Positions 9,533 to 19,343 of a stretch of DNA of 64,000 bases are shown here, one piece after another. This stretch comes from Acinetobacter variabilis. Lineage in GTDB: Bacteria > Pseudomonadota > Gammaproteobacteria > Pseudomonadales > Moraxellaceae. The DNA is taken from contig NZ_KB850113.1 of NCBI RefSeq assembly GCF_000369625.1, positions 1,590,356 through 1,654,355 of the forward strand, read 5' to 3'. The position numbers and the translations under genes were made by a program. The number at the start of each line of letters is the position of its first letter. Position 1 is the first letter of the stretch. The notes beneath the pieces were generated by a model. That model was not told where the DNA came from. It did no database searches and saw only the letters and a program-made list of their open reading frames with translations.

Positions 9533-9762
9533 ATAAATTATTCACCCAAATTGTTGATAAATTTATGTAAATAGGTTTTATCACAAACTTCATATATTTT
9601 AAGTAAAAATATGTTCGAAAGCTTGAATGTTAGCAACCTTTAATTTTTCTAAAGCATTAAGTTAAAGCTTTTATTAATTTTTTTCATCAATAAATGAGCA
9701 CTTAAACGCTTGCCTTTTGTACAAAAAAGCGCTCTGATTACCGGACTTTTTTCAATTAGCTG
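9533..9762. promoter_or_regulatory. Divergent promoter region between the protease and nadB
   Basis: This AT-rich stretch separates two genes transcribed outward and must hold both promoters. It contains a perfect 12-base palindrome, TTTTGTACAAAA, at 9715-9726, about 40 bases before the nadB start, which could be an operator. I do not recognise the cognate regulator. No clear -35/-10 pair was assigned. Confidence 0.4.
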
Positions 9763-11397
9763 ATGGACATGTCTAATTTTCCCCTTACCCATCATTTTGA
9801 CGTGATCATTGTGGGCAGTGGTGGTGCCGGCCTAAGTTTAGCACTTTCTTTGCCTGAACATTTTAATATTGCAGTTCTTGCCAAATCTACCCTGACCGAT
9901 GCCAGTACCTATTATGCTCAAGGCGGTGTTGCAGCCGTACTGGATGAGACAGACTCGATTGAACAGCATATTGATGACACCATGATTGCAGGTGTACATC
10001 TGTGTGAAATGGATGCTGTGAAGCAGACGGTGGAAGGTGGTAAGCCTTCGGTGGATTTTCTACTGAAACATGGCGTGCAATTTACTCTGGATGAGCAGGA
10101 ACAATTACATTTGACCCGTGAAGGCGGCCATTCACAGCGCCGAATCATTCACGCAGCTGATGCGACTGGGCGTGCCATTTCTACCACGTTAGTACAGCGC
10201 GTTCAGGAAAAAGAAAATATTACCATCTTTGAAAATTACATTGCGATCGACCTGATCTGTTCACAAAAACTGGGCTTAGATGGTGAAAATCGCGCCTTAG
10301 GTTTATATGCACTCAATGAAGCAAGTGCACAAGTTCATACTTTCTTAGCACCATTTACTGCCCTGGCTTGTGGCGGTGCGATGAAAGCTTATCTTTATAC
10401 TTCCAATCCGGATATCGCGACTGGTGATGGGATTGCGATGGCCTATCGTGCCGGTTGCCGGGTTGCCAATATGGAATTCAACCAGTTCCATCCGACCTGT
10501 TTATATCATCCACAAGCCCGTTCATTCCTGATCACAGAAGCCATGCGTGGTGAAGGCGCCTATTTACGCCTACCTGATGGTGAGCGTTTTATGCTGCGTT
10601 TTGATGAGCGTGCAGAGCTGGCACCACGTGATATTGTGGCACGCGCGATTGACTATGAGATTAAACGTCTGGGCATTCGTCATGTCTGGCTAGATATTAC
10701 CCATAAAGATGAAAGCTTCATCAAAGAACACTTCCCAACCTTATATGCACGTCTGTTAGAACTTGGCATCGACATCACCAAGGAAATGATTCCTGTGGTT
10801 CCTGCTGCGCATTATACCTGTGGTGGTGTGGTCGTAGATGAAAACAGTCAGACCGATATTGCTGGACTCTATGCCATTGGTGAAACTTCTTATACTGGCT
10901 TACACGGCGCTAACCGTATGGCCAGTAACTCACTTTTAGAATGTTTTGTATATGGCATGAGTGCTGCCAAACAGATTCAGGAAAATTTCAGAACAGATCA
11001 AGCTATCCCTGAGGTACCAGAATGGGATGATTCTCAGGTGACCAATCCTGATGAAGATGTAGTTATTCTGCAAAACTGGGACGAGCTGCGTCAGACCATG
11101 TGGAACTATGTCGGTATTGTGCGTACCACTAAACGTCTGGAACGTGCCCTGCACCGAATTGAGATGTTGAAGAAAGAAATTACCGAGTACTATCAGGATT
11201 ATCAGGTGAGCAAAAACTTGATTGAGCTACGTAATCTGGTGTTAGTTTCAGAGATGATCGTGCGTTGTGCCATGCAGCGTAAAGAGTCCCGTGGCCTGCA
11301 TTTCACCCTGGATTATCCAGAATTGCTGCCTGAACTACGTAAAACTGTACTGATTCCACCAAGTTTTGAAGTAGAAACCCCTTTGGTGAATGCTTAA
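9763..11397 (+). CDS. nadB: L-aspartate oxidase
   Basis: NadB oxidises L-aspartate to iminoaspartate, the first step of de novo NAD synthesis. The 544-residue protein has the FAD-binding [11 protein letters not shown] motif near residue 18, the conserved EGGHS and HTSG-like regions of the succinate dehydrogenase/fumarate reductase flavoprotein family ([21 protein letters not shown]), and [14 protein letters not shown] near residue 385. ATG codons at 9763 and 9769 are both possible starts; no strong ribosome-binding site decides. It is monocistronic, ending in a terminator. Confidence 0.96.
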   Translation: MDMSNFPLTHHFDVIIVGSGGAGLSLALSLPEHFNIAVLAKSTLTDASTYYAQGGVAAVLDETDSIEQHIDDTMIAGVHLCEMDAVKQTVEGGKPSVDFLLKHGVQFTLDEQEQLHLTREGGHSQRRIIHAADATGRAISTTLVQRVQEKENITIFENYIAIDLICSQKLGLDGENRALGLYALNEASAQVHTFLAPFTALACGGAMKAYLYTSNPDIATGDGIAMAYRAGCRVANMEFNQFHPTCLYHPQARSFLITEAMRGEGAYLRLPDGERFMLRFDERAELAPRDIVARAIDYEIKRLGIRHVWLDITHKDESFIKEHFPTLYARLLELGIDITKEMIPVVPAAHYTCGGVVVDENSQTDIAGLYAIGETSYTGLHGANRMASNSLLECFVYGMSAAKQIQENFRTDQAIPEVPEWDDSQVTNPDEDVVILQNWDELRQTMWNYVGIVRTTKRLERALHRIEMLKKEITEYYQDYQVSKNLIELRNLVLVSEMIVRCAMQRKESRGLHFTLDYPELLPELRKTVLIPPSFEVETPLVNA

Positions 11398-11407
11398 AAA
11401 TATAAAT

Positions 11408-11443
11408 AAGGCAGATAATATTTTTAAATGTTATCTGCCTTTT
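11408..11443 (+). terminator. Terminator of nadB
   Basis: GGCAGATAA and TTATCTGCC form a perfect 9-bp stem around a 12-base loop, followed by TTTTC. It begins about 10 bases after the nadB stop. Confidence 0.85.
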
Positions 11444-11514
11444 CTTTGGCTCTGATTTTTTAAGTTTTTAGAATAATCAGGATTTAAATAAAGCATATAA
11501 TTTGTAAGAATTAA

Positions 11515-11958
11515 TCAGCATTTTAAGGAATGCACGTGTTCTTTACGTGGTGGAACCGAATAGGTCGCTGTCACATGAGCAACCGGCTCTTCCTGATCAA
11601 TCGAATAAATCCAGACTTCTCCCACAATGAGCGCCTTCCCCACTTTCATCAATTTACTTTCCCCTCGCAGATCAACACCACCCGAAGGTTTACGCAGAAA
11701 ATTGATATTTAAGTTCGTAGTCACTGCCAGGCCAACCAGTCCAATCTCACCGAGGATCGCAATATATAAGGCCAGATCAGCTAAGGTCATCATGGTGGGG
11801 CCAGACACTGTGCCGCCGGGACGTAATTCCTGCTCACTCACTCGATACAGTAAGATTGCACCCTGAGGCACTACAGCTTCGATCTGGCACTTTTCCAGGC
11901 TCTGTGGAAATTCCTGCTGTAAAAACTGGATGATTTCTTCTCTTGTACTTTTCATCAT
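11515..11958 (-). CDS. PaaI/YiiD-type hotdog thioesterase
   Basis: This 147-residue protein matches the PaaI-like thioesterase layout: LRPGGTVSGPTMMTLADLALY carries the Gly-Gly turn and the acidic residue of the hotdog central helix, and TNLNINFLRKP is the following strand. It probably hydrolyses acyl-CoA in the cytoplasm; the substrate is unknown. AGGAAG lies seven bases before the ATG at 11958. It is transcribed towards nadB and away from tmk's downstream end. Confidence 0.82.
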   Translation of the reverse strand: MMKSTREEIIQFLQQEFPQSLEKCQIEAVVPQGAILLYRVSEQELRPGGTVSGPTMMTLADLALYIAILGEIGLVGLAVTTNLNINFLRKPSGGVDLRGESKLMKVGKALIVGEVWIYSIDQEEPVAHVTATYSVPPRKEHVHSLKC

Positions 11959-12046
11959 GTTTTATCTTCCTGATTTCTTCCAATATAGAAGATTCTTCCT
12001 TGAAATAACTAGAGAAAAGTATGCCAAAAATATCTTTAGAATAAAA

Positions 12047-12652
12047 TTATTTTAAATAAGACAGCGCCTGTTCAAACACCTGATCCGGTGTTTGAGTCGC
12101 ATCCAGACGTTTAATCCGCTCTGGATGACGCTGGCATAGCGTGGCATATCCGGCGCGAACTTTCTCAAAGAAAGTAACTTTCTCTTGCTCAAACCGATCC
12201 AGCGCACCTCGGGCACGTGCGCGATTCATACCCAGTTCAATCGGTGCATCCAGCCAGAACGTAATATCCGGCATACGTTCCACGAAATTTTGATTCAACA
12301 GATTCAGCTTGTCTTCACTGAGTCCACGCCCTGCACATTGATAGGCAAAACTGGCATCACTGAAGCGATCACATAAGACAATTTTTCCAGCATTTAAAGC
12401 GGGTAGAATCACTTGTGTCAGATGCTGGGCACGTGCCGCATACATCAGCAATAACTCTGTATCATGGCACATCGCTTCTTCGTGGTTTACGGCCAACAAT
12501 AGCGAACGAATCTGTTCTGCCATCGGTGTACCGCCCGGCTCGCGGGTCAGCACGACCTCTTTACCTTGAGCAATAAAATCATCATAGATACGACGAATGA
12601 GTGTGGTTTTCCCTACACCTTCAGTGCCTTCAAAGCTGATAAACATGCTCAT
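12047..12652 (-). CDS. tmk: Thymidylate kinase
   Basis: Tmk phosphorylates dTMP to dTDP. The P-loop FEGTEGVGKTTL is at residue 7, the DRF motif (CDRFSDASFAYQ) is at about residue 95, and the lid region has ARARGALDRFE. The 201 residues match the family. Its ATG overlaps the mltG stop by 4 bp, so translation of the two is coupled. The pabC-mltG-tmk order is widely conserved in gammaproteobacteria, usually followed by holB, which is not present here: a thioesterase gene comes next. Confidence 0.96.
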   Translation of the reverse strand: MSMFISFEGTEGVGKTTLIRRIYDDFIAQGKEVVLTREPGGTPMAEQIRSLLLAVNHEEAMCHDTELLLMYAARAQHLTQVILPALNAGKIVLCDRFSDASFAYQCAGRGLSEDKLNLLNQNFVERMPDITFWLDAPIELGMNRARARGALDRFEQEKVTFFEKVRAGYATLCQRHPERIKRLDATQTPDQVFEQALSYLK

Positions 12653-13707
12653 TCCTTATTTTTTGAACGTAAAACAGAGAGATATTCTTGCACTGCTCTA
12701 TTGTGGTCTTGCAGACTGCTGCTGAATTTATGCCCACCATTACCCGTTGCAACAAAATAAAGATTTTGTGAATTGTCCGGATGCATCGCTGCTTCAATGG
12801 CTTTCTTGCTTGGCAAGGCAATCGGTGTCGGTGGTAAGCCAGCCATGGTATAGGTGTTATAGGGTGTTGGAGTGCGTAGATCCTGACGGGTGATATTACC
12901 TTTGTAATTCTCACCCATACCATAAATCACGGTTGGATCTGTCTGTAGACGCATGCCTATTTTCAAACGGCGCACAAATACACCAGATACCTGTTGTAAC
13001 TCGCTATCCAGACTGGTTTCTTTTTCAATGATCGATGCCATGATGAGCGCTTCATATTTATTCTGATATGGCAGATCTGAAGCACGTTTTTCCCAAGCCT
13101 GATCCAGAGACTTCATCTGGCGCTGATAAAGATCGGTCAGAATCTTGCGATCCGTTTCACCTTTGGCAAAGAAATAGGTATCTGGAGCAAATAGACCTTC
13201 AGGATGATTAAATGGAATATTGAGTTCTTTGAGCAATTGATCGGTTGGCAAATTCACCACTTCTTTAGTCACCAGATCATCTTTCTTTAAAGCATCAATC
13301 AGCTGTTTAAAGGTCGTGCCCTCAATCACCAGAATCCGGTTCATCTGAGCATTTTCTGCATTGGAAATCATGTCCAGCACTGCACGGATACTCATACCTT
13401 GAGGAATTTCATAAACACCTGCCTTCATGGTGTCATGAATCATGATGCGCTGATACAGCTTTAAAATAATCGGAAAGCTGACATGATTTTCTTTGGCCAG
13501 CCGATCAATAAATCCAGAATAGGTTTCACCGTTACTAATTGCCAGTAACTGTTTTTGACCTTCTACAGGATAATCTTTCCATAGGCTGGCTTTTAGGATC
13601 AGCCCTAGAACCAGGAGTATCCCGATTAGAAATAGAACTATCCCCTTCATGAAACCAGGGCGTTTGGCATTATTTTTCTTTTTGGTTTTAGACTTGGAAG
13701 CTGACAT
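12649..13707 (-). CDS. mltG: Endolytic murein transglycosylase MltG
   Basis: This 352-residue inner-membrane lytic transglycosylase (YceG family) cuts nascent glycan strands and limits their length. A basic cytoplasmic start (KSKTKKKNNAKRPG) precedes one membrane segment at about residues 22-42. The LysM-like region follows, and then the catalytic domain with the glutamate in IMASIIEKETS, plus the conserved RLQTDPTVIYG and YNTYTMAGLPPTPI blocks. It is separated from pabC by one base and overlaps tmk by four. Confidence 0.95.
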   Translation of the reverse strand: MSASKSKTKKKNNAKRPGFMKGIVLFLIGILLVLGLILKASLWKDYPVEGQKQLLAISNGETYSGFIDRLAKENHVSFPIILKLYQRIMIHDTMKAGVYEIPQGMSIRAVLDMISNAENAQMNRILVIEGTTFKQLIDALKKDDLVTKEVVNLPTDQLLKELNIPFNHPEGLFAPDTYFFAKGETDRKILTDLYQRQMKSLDQAWEKRASDLPYQNKYEALIMASIIEKETSLDSELQQVSGVFVRRLKIGMRLQTDPTVIYGMGENYKGNITRQDLRTPTPYNTYTMAGLPPTPIALPSKKAIEAAMHPDNSQNLYFVATGNGGHKFSSSLQDHNRAVQEYLSVLRSKNKE

Positions 13708-13708
13708 A

Positions 13709-14524
13709 TTAATAAGGCATCTGATTCAATCGAAGACGGTTAAAAAGTTCAATACAAGCATCTACATTTAAAGCACGCTGCTCAAATTGAGTGGCAATTT
13801 TCATCGGACTGAGCGCATTACAGAAAAACAGGCTGTCGATATGGGGAATTTCATCCATTTCCACATCACGCCGCTGACAGATAATGCCTTGATCCTGCAT
13901 ACGTTGCAAAATTTCTGCACGCATCACACCGAAGACGCCATTATAACGAAGTTCTGGTGTAATCCATGTATTGTTTATACGAATGAAGCAATTACTGCTC
14001 ACCCCTTCAACAATTGTACCCTGCACATCAGTTACCAGTGCTTCCGGCCAGCCATGCAGATCCGCTTCCTGTTTAAGCAAGACCTGTTCCAGACGGTTTA
14101 AGGTTTTCAACCCCACCAGATTCGGCATGCTGAGGCCAATGGCCTGTTGCAATACACCCGCCTGAATCTGCTCATAACTGAAGTCCTGTACAGTTTTCGG
14201 ATAATAGAACATCCAAAGATCTGCCGGATGGTCTGGCAGGCTATAACCACGCTGTCCTATACCACGACTCAGTACAATCTTTAAGGTTCCGTTCAGTTCA
14301 GCTTCTGACCTCAATAACGCTTGCAAACTTTTTTCAATCAGGTCCAGATCAGCATGCAAACTTAATTTTTGCTGGCTCATCCTTAAACGGGCTAGATGAC
14401 GGTCTGCTAACTCGATCCGGTTTCGACGGATGCGGGCGGTAGTAAAGCAGCCATCACCATAATGAAAGGCACGATCCAGCACATCTATATCTTTGACGAG
14501 TTGAGCATTTTTTAAATACAACAT
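13709..14524 (-). CDS. pabC: Aminodeoxychorismate lyase
   Basis: PabC is a fold-type IV PLP enzyme that releases pyruvate from 4-amino-4-deoxychorismate to make p-aminobenzoate for folate. The PLP lysine is likely Lys140 in VGLKTLNRLEQVL, and the conserved GDGCFTTARIRRNRIELADRHLARL-type N-terminal region is visible (first part at residues 23-30). The 271 residues fit the family. It is the first gene of the pabC-mltG-tmk operon and is divergent from the first sbp gene. Confidence 0.93.
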   Translation of the reverse strand: MLYLKNAQLVKDIDVLDRAFHYGDGCFTTARIRRNRIELADRHLARLRMSQQKLSLHADLDLIEKSLQALLRSEAELNGTLKIVLSRGIGQRGYSLPDHPADLWMFYYPKTVQDFSYEQIQAGVLQQAIGLSMPNLVGLKTLNRLEQVLLKQEADLHGWPEALVTDVQGTIVEGVSSNCFIRINNTWITPELRYNGVFGVMRAEILQRMQDQGIICQRRDVEMDEIPHIDSLFFCNALSPMKIATQFEQRALNVDACIELFNRLRLNQMPY

Positions 14525-14596
14525 GCTTTTAAGGCCTCTCTGGTGACGGATAGAGCGATGAAATATAAGCTCTGTCTATATATCTGTTTTACTCAC

Positions 14597-14626
14597 ATAA
14601 AATTCATTTTTAATTATTTTTTATGC
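14597..14626 (+). promoter_or_regulatory. Upstream element of sbp copy 1 (candidate CysB site)
   Basis: Thirty bases starting ATAAAATTCATTTTTAATTA are identical to 15781-15810 before the second sbp gene. The rest of the two upstream regions is not alike, so the element appears selectively kept. CysB sites in enterobacteria are AT-rich, and sulfate genes are the classic CysB targets, so a CysB site overlapping the promoter is a reasonable inference. The ATG at 14623 lies inside this element, which argues against it being a start codon. Confidence 0.5.
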
Positions 14627-14685
14627 AAAAAATCTCCAGCTATTCTTGCCCCATCCAACAAAACAAAGAAACATTTGAGGCAAAT

Positions 14686-15696
14686 ATGAACATCCGTAAA
14701 TTAAAAATTGGGGTATTGGCAGCACTTATTTCAGCAACCGCTTTTAGCGTATCTGCAAAAGACTTCCTGAACGTGTCCTATGATCCAACTCGCGAATTGT
14801 ACGATAACTTTAATAAAGAATTCAGTGCTTACTGGAAAAAATCTACTGGTCAGGATGTTAACTTCAAACAGTCACATGGCGGTTCAGGTAAACAGGCACG
14901 TGCTGTCATTGATGGTCTAGATGCGGACGTCGTGACTTTGGCCCTAGCTGCAGATATTGATGAGATTGCAGCACGCGGCCTGCTACCTAAAGACTGGCAG
15001 AAAAAATTCCCGCAAAACTCGACACCTTATACCTCAACCATCGTTTTCCTGGTGAAAAAAGGTAATCCTAAAGGCATTAAAGACTGGGGCGATCTGGTGA
15101 AACCGGGCGTAGAAATCATTACGCCAAATCCGAAAACTTCTGGTAGCGCGCGCTGGAACTACCTGGCCGCTTGGGCATGGGCGAAACACCAACCGGGTGG
15201 TAATGATGCCAAAGCACAAGAATTCGTTCGTCAAATCTACAAACAGACTAAAGTTCTGGACTCAGGTGCACGTGGTTCAACCACAACATTTGCGGAACGC
15301 GGGATCGGTGACGTGTTACTGGCTTGGGAAAATGAAGCGCACCTAGCGATTCGTGAGCAACCAGGCAAGTTTGAAATCATCACCCCTTCTCTGTCGATTC
15401 TGGCTGAGCCACCAGTGGCAATCGTTGAAAAGAATGCCAAAAAAGATGGTAATGAAAATCTGGCTAAAGCGTATCTGAATTACCTGTACTCACCTGCGGG
15501 TCAAACGGTTGCTGCGAAGAATTTCTATCGCCCACGTAATGCGGCAGTATTAAAACAATACAGCAATGTCTTTAAATCGCTGAAGCTGGTGACTATTGAT
15601 AAAGAGTTTGGTGGCTGGGACAAGGTACAGAAAAAACACTTTGCCAATGGCGGTATCTTTGACCAGATCGTAAAGGCAAATAGCACAAAATCGTAA
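14686..15696 (+). CDS. sbp: Periplasmic sulfate-binding protein, copy 1
   Basis: This 336-residue substrate-binding protein captures sulfate (or thiosulfate) for the CysTWA importer. A signal peptide ends near SVSAKDF at about residue 24. Family blocks include [27 protein letters not shown] and [13 protein letters not shown] chose ATG 14686 because GAGG precedes it at the right distance and the signal peptide begins there; an upstream in-frame ATG at 14623 adds a non-signal-like extension. It is highly similar along its whole length to the next gene, the product of a tandem duplication. Confidence 0.93.
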   Translation: MNIRKLKIGVLAALISATAFSVSAKDFLNVSYDPTRELYDNFNKEFSAYWKKSTGQDVNFKQSHGGSGKQARAVIDGLDADVVTLALAADIDEIAARGLLPKDWQKKFPQNSTPYTSTIVFLVKKGNPKGIKDWGDLVKPGVEIITPNPKTSGSARWNYLAAWAWAKHQPGGNDAKAQEFVRQIYKQTKVLDSGARGSTTTFAERGIGDVLLAWENEAHLAIREQPGKFEIITPSLSILAEPPVAIVEKNAKKDGNENLAKAYLNYLYSPAGQTVAAKNFYRPRNAAVLKQYSNVFKSLKLVTIDKEFGGWDKVQKKHFANGGIFDQIVKANSTKS

Positions 15697-15780
15697 TAAT
15701 AAATGTCTATGCAATGGCCTTATTGAATAAGGCCATTGTTGTTTCAAATACTTATAAACTCTTTTATCTTATATTTTCAT

Positions 15781-15810
15781 ATAAAATTCATTTTTAATTA
15801 TTTTTTATGC
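15781..15810 (+). promoter_or_regulatory. Upstream element of sbp copy 2 (candidate CysB site)
   Basis: Exact second copy of the 30-base AT-rich element found at 14597-14626. It lies 60 bp before the second sbp ATG, against 60 bp for the first, so spacing to the start codon is the same. Independent expression of the second copy from its own promoter is the likely consequence. Confidence 0.5.
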
Positions 15811-15869
15811 ATAAAGAATAGGTTTATTCTTCACTCATGTTACAAAACGTGTAAGAGTTTGAGGTTCAC

Positions 15870-16886
15870 ATGAGCATTTCAACAAAACTAAAACTAGGGG
15901 TTCTGGCTGCTGTTATTTCAGCAACTTCGTTTTCTGCTGCAGCGCGCGACTTTCTGAATGTCTCTTATGATCCGACGCGTGAACTCTATGAAGACGTCAA
16001 TAAAGAATTTGGTAAATACTGGAAAAGCCGTACTGGCCAAAGCATTAACTTCAAACAGTCACATGGTGGTTCAGGTAAACAGGCGCGTGCCGTGATTGAT
16101 GGTCTGGATGCCGATGTCGTAACTTTGGCATTAGCCGCTGATATTGATGTACTGGTCGAAAAAGCCAAACTGTTACCTGCAGACTGGCAGAAAAAATTAC
16201 CACAAAACTCAACACCCTATACTTCTACTATTGTATTCCTGGTACGTAAAGGCAATCCAAAGGGCATCAAGGATTGGGGTGATTTGGTAAAACCGGGTGT
16301 AGCGATTATCACACCAAATCCTAAAACCTCAGGCGGTGCACGCTGGAACTATTTAGCAGCTTGGGCATATGCAAAACACTTACCGGGCGGTAACGACAAA
16401 ACTGCACAAGAATTTGTTCGTAAAATCTATAAACAAACCAAAGTACTTGATTCAGGTGCGCGTGGTTCAACCACCACTTTTGCTGAACGTGGCATCGGTG
16501 ACGTATTACTGGCTTGGGAAAATGAAGCACATTTAGCCCTTCGTGAACAACCGGGCAAGTTTGAAATTGTGACTCCTTCCCTGTCAATTCTAGCTGAGCC
16601 ACCCGTGGCGATTGTTGAAAAGAATGCCAATAAAAAAGGCAACAAATACCTGGCACAAGGTTATTTAAACTTCCTGTACTCACCATTGGGGCAGGAAATC
16701 TCAGCACGTAACTTCTATCGCCCACGTAATGAAAAAGTGCTAGCGAAATACAGCCAAGTCTTTAAGCCATTAAAACTGGTGACTATTGATCAGGAGTTTG
16801 GTGGCTGGGATAAAGTACAGAAAACCCACTTTGAAAATGGTGGTGTTTTTGACCAGATCGTTAAAGCTAACAGCGCAAAAAAATAA
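15870..16886 (+). CDS. sbp: Periplasmic sulfate-binding protein, copy 2
   Basis: This 338-residue sulfate-binding protein is a close paralogue of the preceding gene, with a signal peptide ending near SAAARDF. It shares the [27 protein letters not shown] and [12 protein letters not shown] blocks. Differences cluster in surface segments (for example [13 protein letters not shown] against [12 protein letters not shown]) and at the C-terminal end. GAGG lies upstream of the ATG. Two binding proteins feeding one ABC permease may extend the substrate or affinity range, for example sulfate versus thiosulfate; sequence alone does not assign which is which. Confidence 0.93.
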   Translation: MSISTKLKLGVLAAVISATSFSAAARDFLNVSYDPTRELYEDVNKEFGKYWKSRTGQSINFKQSHGGSGKQARAVIDGLDADVVTLALAADIDVLVEKAKLLPADWQKKLPQNSTPYTSTIVFLVRKGNPKGIKDWGDLVKPGVAIITPNPKTSGGARWNYLAAWAYAKHLPGGNDKTAQEFVRKIYKQTKVLDSGARGSTTTFAERGIGDVLLAWENEAHLALREQPGKFEIVTPSLSILAEPPVAIVEKNANKKGNKYLAQGYLNFLYSPLGQEISARNFYRPRNEKVLAKYSQVFKPLKLVTIDQEFGGWDKVQKTHFENGGVFDQIVKANSAKK

Positions 16887-16916
16887 TTTAAACTGATTTC
16901 ATACAGGAGCATCGAC

Positions 16917-17522
16917 ATGACTCATACGCTTATTGTTCCCGGTGTAGGTGGCAGTGAATACAATCACTGGCAAACCTGCCTGCAACACCGGCTCATGCGT
17001 TGCTCCCGTGTGCAGCAAAAGGACTGGAATCATCCGGTACTGGATGTATGGGTCACAGAATTTGTTAAAACTCTGCAAGCCATTCCAGATGATGTACAGA
17101 TTGTGGCACATAGCTTTGGCTGTTTGACCAGCGTGGCATCACTGGCCCAGCATCCTGAACTGAATACTAAAGTCAAAAATCTGGTTCTGGTTGCACCTGC
17201 CAATCCGGCACGTTTTGGGGAAAATGGTTTTGCCCGTGATAGCCAGACGGATTACAGCGCCTATTTCCAGCAGCTCAAGATTCAGGCTCCAACGACTTTG
17301 CTGATCAGTGAAAATGATCCATGGCTAAGTTTTGAAGATGCCCAGGTTCTGGCAAAAGCCTGGAAAATCAAACCGATTAATCTGGGAGCTGTAGGCCATG
17401 TCAATGTTGCTTCCGGTTTTGGTCCTTTCCCTGAAATTGAACAATATTTGATTTCAGAAAAGGCTTTGCACCATATCAGCAAAGTTGATGAGAGCAAGTA
17501 TTATTTTAAATTTGCATTTTAG
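16917..17522 (+). CDS. RBBP9/YdeN-family alpha/beta hydrolase
   Basis: This 201-residue protein belongs to the small serine hydrolase family related to human RBBP9 and YdeN. The N-terminal block LIVPGVGGSEYNHWQ, the nucleophile elbow AHSFGCL (Ser at about residue 67), an acid in ISENDPWLSFEDA and a His in GAVGHVNVASGFG form a full triad. GGAG precedes the ATG by eight bases. It lies 30 bp after the second sbp and 86 bp before cysT, inside the sulfate uptake cluster, which suggests co-expression; its substrate is unknown. Confidence 0.85.
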   Translation: MTHTLIVPGVGGSEYNHWQTCLQHRLMRCSRVQQKDWNHPVLDVWVTEFVKTLQAIPDDVQIVAHSFGCLTSVASLAQHPELNTKVKNLVLVAPANPARFGENGFARDSQTDYSAYFQQLKIQAPTTLLISENDPWLSFEDAQVLAKAWKIKPINLGAVGHVNVASGFGPFPEIEQYLISEKALHHISKVDESKYYFKFAF

Positions 17523-17608
17523 TCCCTGCAAATTATGCTTGTGCCGATTCTATTTTCTAATTTTCGCTGATTAACTTTAACCAGCATTCTCTCTTTTGAG
17601 GAGTAATC

Positions 17609-18442
17609 ATGTCGCAGCGATCCCGAGTGCTGCCAGGATTTGGTCTTTCTCTAGGCTTTACCCTAGCGTATTTGTCATTAATCGTTCTGATCCCGTTATC
17701 TGCCGTTTTTATTAAATCACTCGGCATTGGCTGGGAAGGCTTATGGGAAATCCTGAGCTCTGAACGTATCTTGAAATCATTACAGTTAAGCTTTAGTTCA
17801 GCCATTATCGCTGCTTTGATTAATGTAGTTTTTGGCCTGTTACTGGCATGGTGTCTGGTGCGTTATAGCTTTCCGGGTAAACGCATTGTCGATGCACTGG
17901 TCGATCTGCCTTTTGCCCTACCAACTGCAGTTGCCGGTATTGCTCTGACTTCTTTATATGCACCGACTGGTTGGATTGGTCAGTATTTAGATCCAATTGG
18001 CATCAAGGTGGCTTATACCCCGATCGGTATTACCCTGGCTTTGATCTTTATCGGTATTCCTTTTGTGGTCCGTACGGTACAGCCAGTTCTTTCTGATTTA
18101 GAAACTGAACTGGAAGAAGCGGCTTCTGCACTCGGTGCAAACCGTTTTCAGATTGTCACCAAAGTCATTTTCCCGATTCTGCTGCCAGCACTGATCACAG
18201 GTTTTGCTTTGGCCTTTGCACGTGGTGTCGGTGAATATGGCTCGGTCATTTTCATTGCCGGTAACCAGCCCTTTGAAACTGAAATTGCGCCATTAATGAT
18301 TATTTCCCGTCTGGAAGAATATGACTATGCAGGTGCGACCACAATTGCTGTAGTGATGCTGCTCATTTCCTTTGTGATGCTCTTCCTGATTAACTTATTG
18401 CAAGCTTGGGCAAGCCGCCGTACCGGGAGAACTGCACGATGA
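17609..18442 (+). CDS. cysT: Sulfate ABC transporter permease CysT
   Basis: This 277-residue integral membrane protein is one of the two permease subunits of the sulfate/thiosulfate importer. It has about six membrane segments and the EAA loop that contacts the ATPase ([15 protein letters not shown], about residue 170). The GAGGAGTAATC sequence provides a ribosome-binding site. Its TGA overlaps the cysW ATG (ATGA). The gene is also called cysU. Confidence 0.95.
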   Translation: MSQRSRVLPGFGLSLGFTLAYLSLIVLIPLSAVFIKSLGIGWEGLWEILSSERILKSLQLSFSSAIIAALINVVFGLLLAWCLVRYSFPGKRIVDALVDLPFALPTAVAGIALTSLYAPTGWIGQYLDPIGIKVAYTPIGITLALIFIGIPFVVRTVQPVLSDLETELEEAASALGANRFQIVTKVIFPILLPALITGFALAFARGVGEYGSVIFIAGNQPFETEIAPLMIISRLEEYDYAGATTIAVVMLLISFVMLFLINLLQAWASRRTGRTAR

Positions 18443-19332
18443 GTTTAAATACCAACAGTAATGCGCTGGCTGAAAAATTGCAATCCCGCGATGCGACTCG
18501 TGAGCCGACCTGGGTACGTTATACCCTGATTGCGATTGCACTGATCTTCTTTTTAAGCTGCCTGATTCTGCCTTTGGTTCTGGTCTTTGTTGAAGCATTT
18601 AAACAAGGGGTGGGCGTATATACGCAAGCCCTTGTTCATCCAGATACTTTATCTGCGGTGAAACTGACTTTACTAACGGCTGTGATCGCGGTACCAATGA
18701 ATGTAATATTCGGCGTAGCTGCAGCCTGGTCAGTAGCGAAGTTTAACTTCCCGGGTAAATCAATTTTGACCACCATTATCGATATGCCTTTCTCGGTATC
18801 ACCTGTTATTGCAGGTTTGATGCTCGTACTGATTTTCGGTACTCAAGGCTGGATGGGTGGCTGGTTGATGGATAATGACATTAAGATCCTTTACGCCGTT
18901 CCTGCGATTGTTCTAGCAACGATCTTTATTACTGTACCTTTTGTAGCACGTGAGCTGATCCCTTTAATGGAAGCGCAAGGTACTGAAGAAGAAGAAGCTG
19001 CTATTGTACTCGGTGCATCTGGCTGGCAAACCTTCTGGAAAGTGACCCTGCCAAATATCAAATGGGGTCTGATTTACGGCGTAATTCTGTGTAATGCCCG
19101 CGCCATGGGTGAGTTCGGTGCAGTATCAGTGGTTTCTGGCCATATTCGTGGTGAAACCAATACTTTGCCGCTACACGTCGAAATTCTATATAACGAATAT
19201 ACCTTTAGTGCTGCGTTTGCCGTGTCATCGCTCCTGGCTCTCCTCGCAATTGTGACTCTGGTTCTGAAAACCTGGGTCGAACTGCGCCAGGAAAAACAAG
19301 ACAAACGTAATGACGATTCAACAGTTTCTTAA
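18439..19332 (+). CDS. cysW: Sulfate ABC transporter permease CysW
   Basis: This is the second permease subunit, 297 residues, with about six membrane segments and its own EAA loop ([15 protein letters not shown]). The start at 18439 was chosen because it makes the usual ATGA overlap with cysT and is preceded by GGGAGA; a longer in-frame upstream extension would be read from inside cysT. It ends 11 bp before cysA. Confidence 0.95.
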   Translation: MSLNTNSNALAEKLQSRDATREPTWVRYTLIAIALIFFLSCLILPLVLVFVEAFKQGVGVYTQALVHPDTLSAVKLTLLTAVIAVPMNVIFGVAAAWSVAKFNFPGKSILTTIIDMPFSVSPVIAGLMLVLIFGTQGWMGGWLMDNDIKILYAVPAIVLATIFITVPFVARELIPLMEAQGTEEEEAAIVLGASGWQTFWKVTLPNIKWGLIYGVILCNARAMGEFGAVSVVSGHIRGETNTLPLHVEILYNEYTFSAAFAVSSLLALLAIVTLVLKTWVELRQEKQDKRNDDSTVS

Positions 19333-19343
19333 GGAATGCCCAC

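Noticed and set aside
14623..14685. Longer start for the first sulfate-binding protein
   Set aside because: The ATG at 14623 lies inside the duplicated upstream element, has no ribosome-binding site and would mask the signal peptide.
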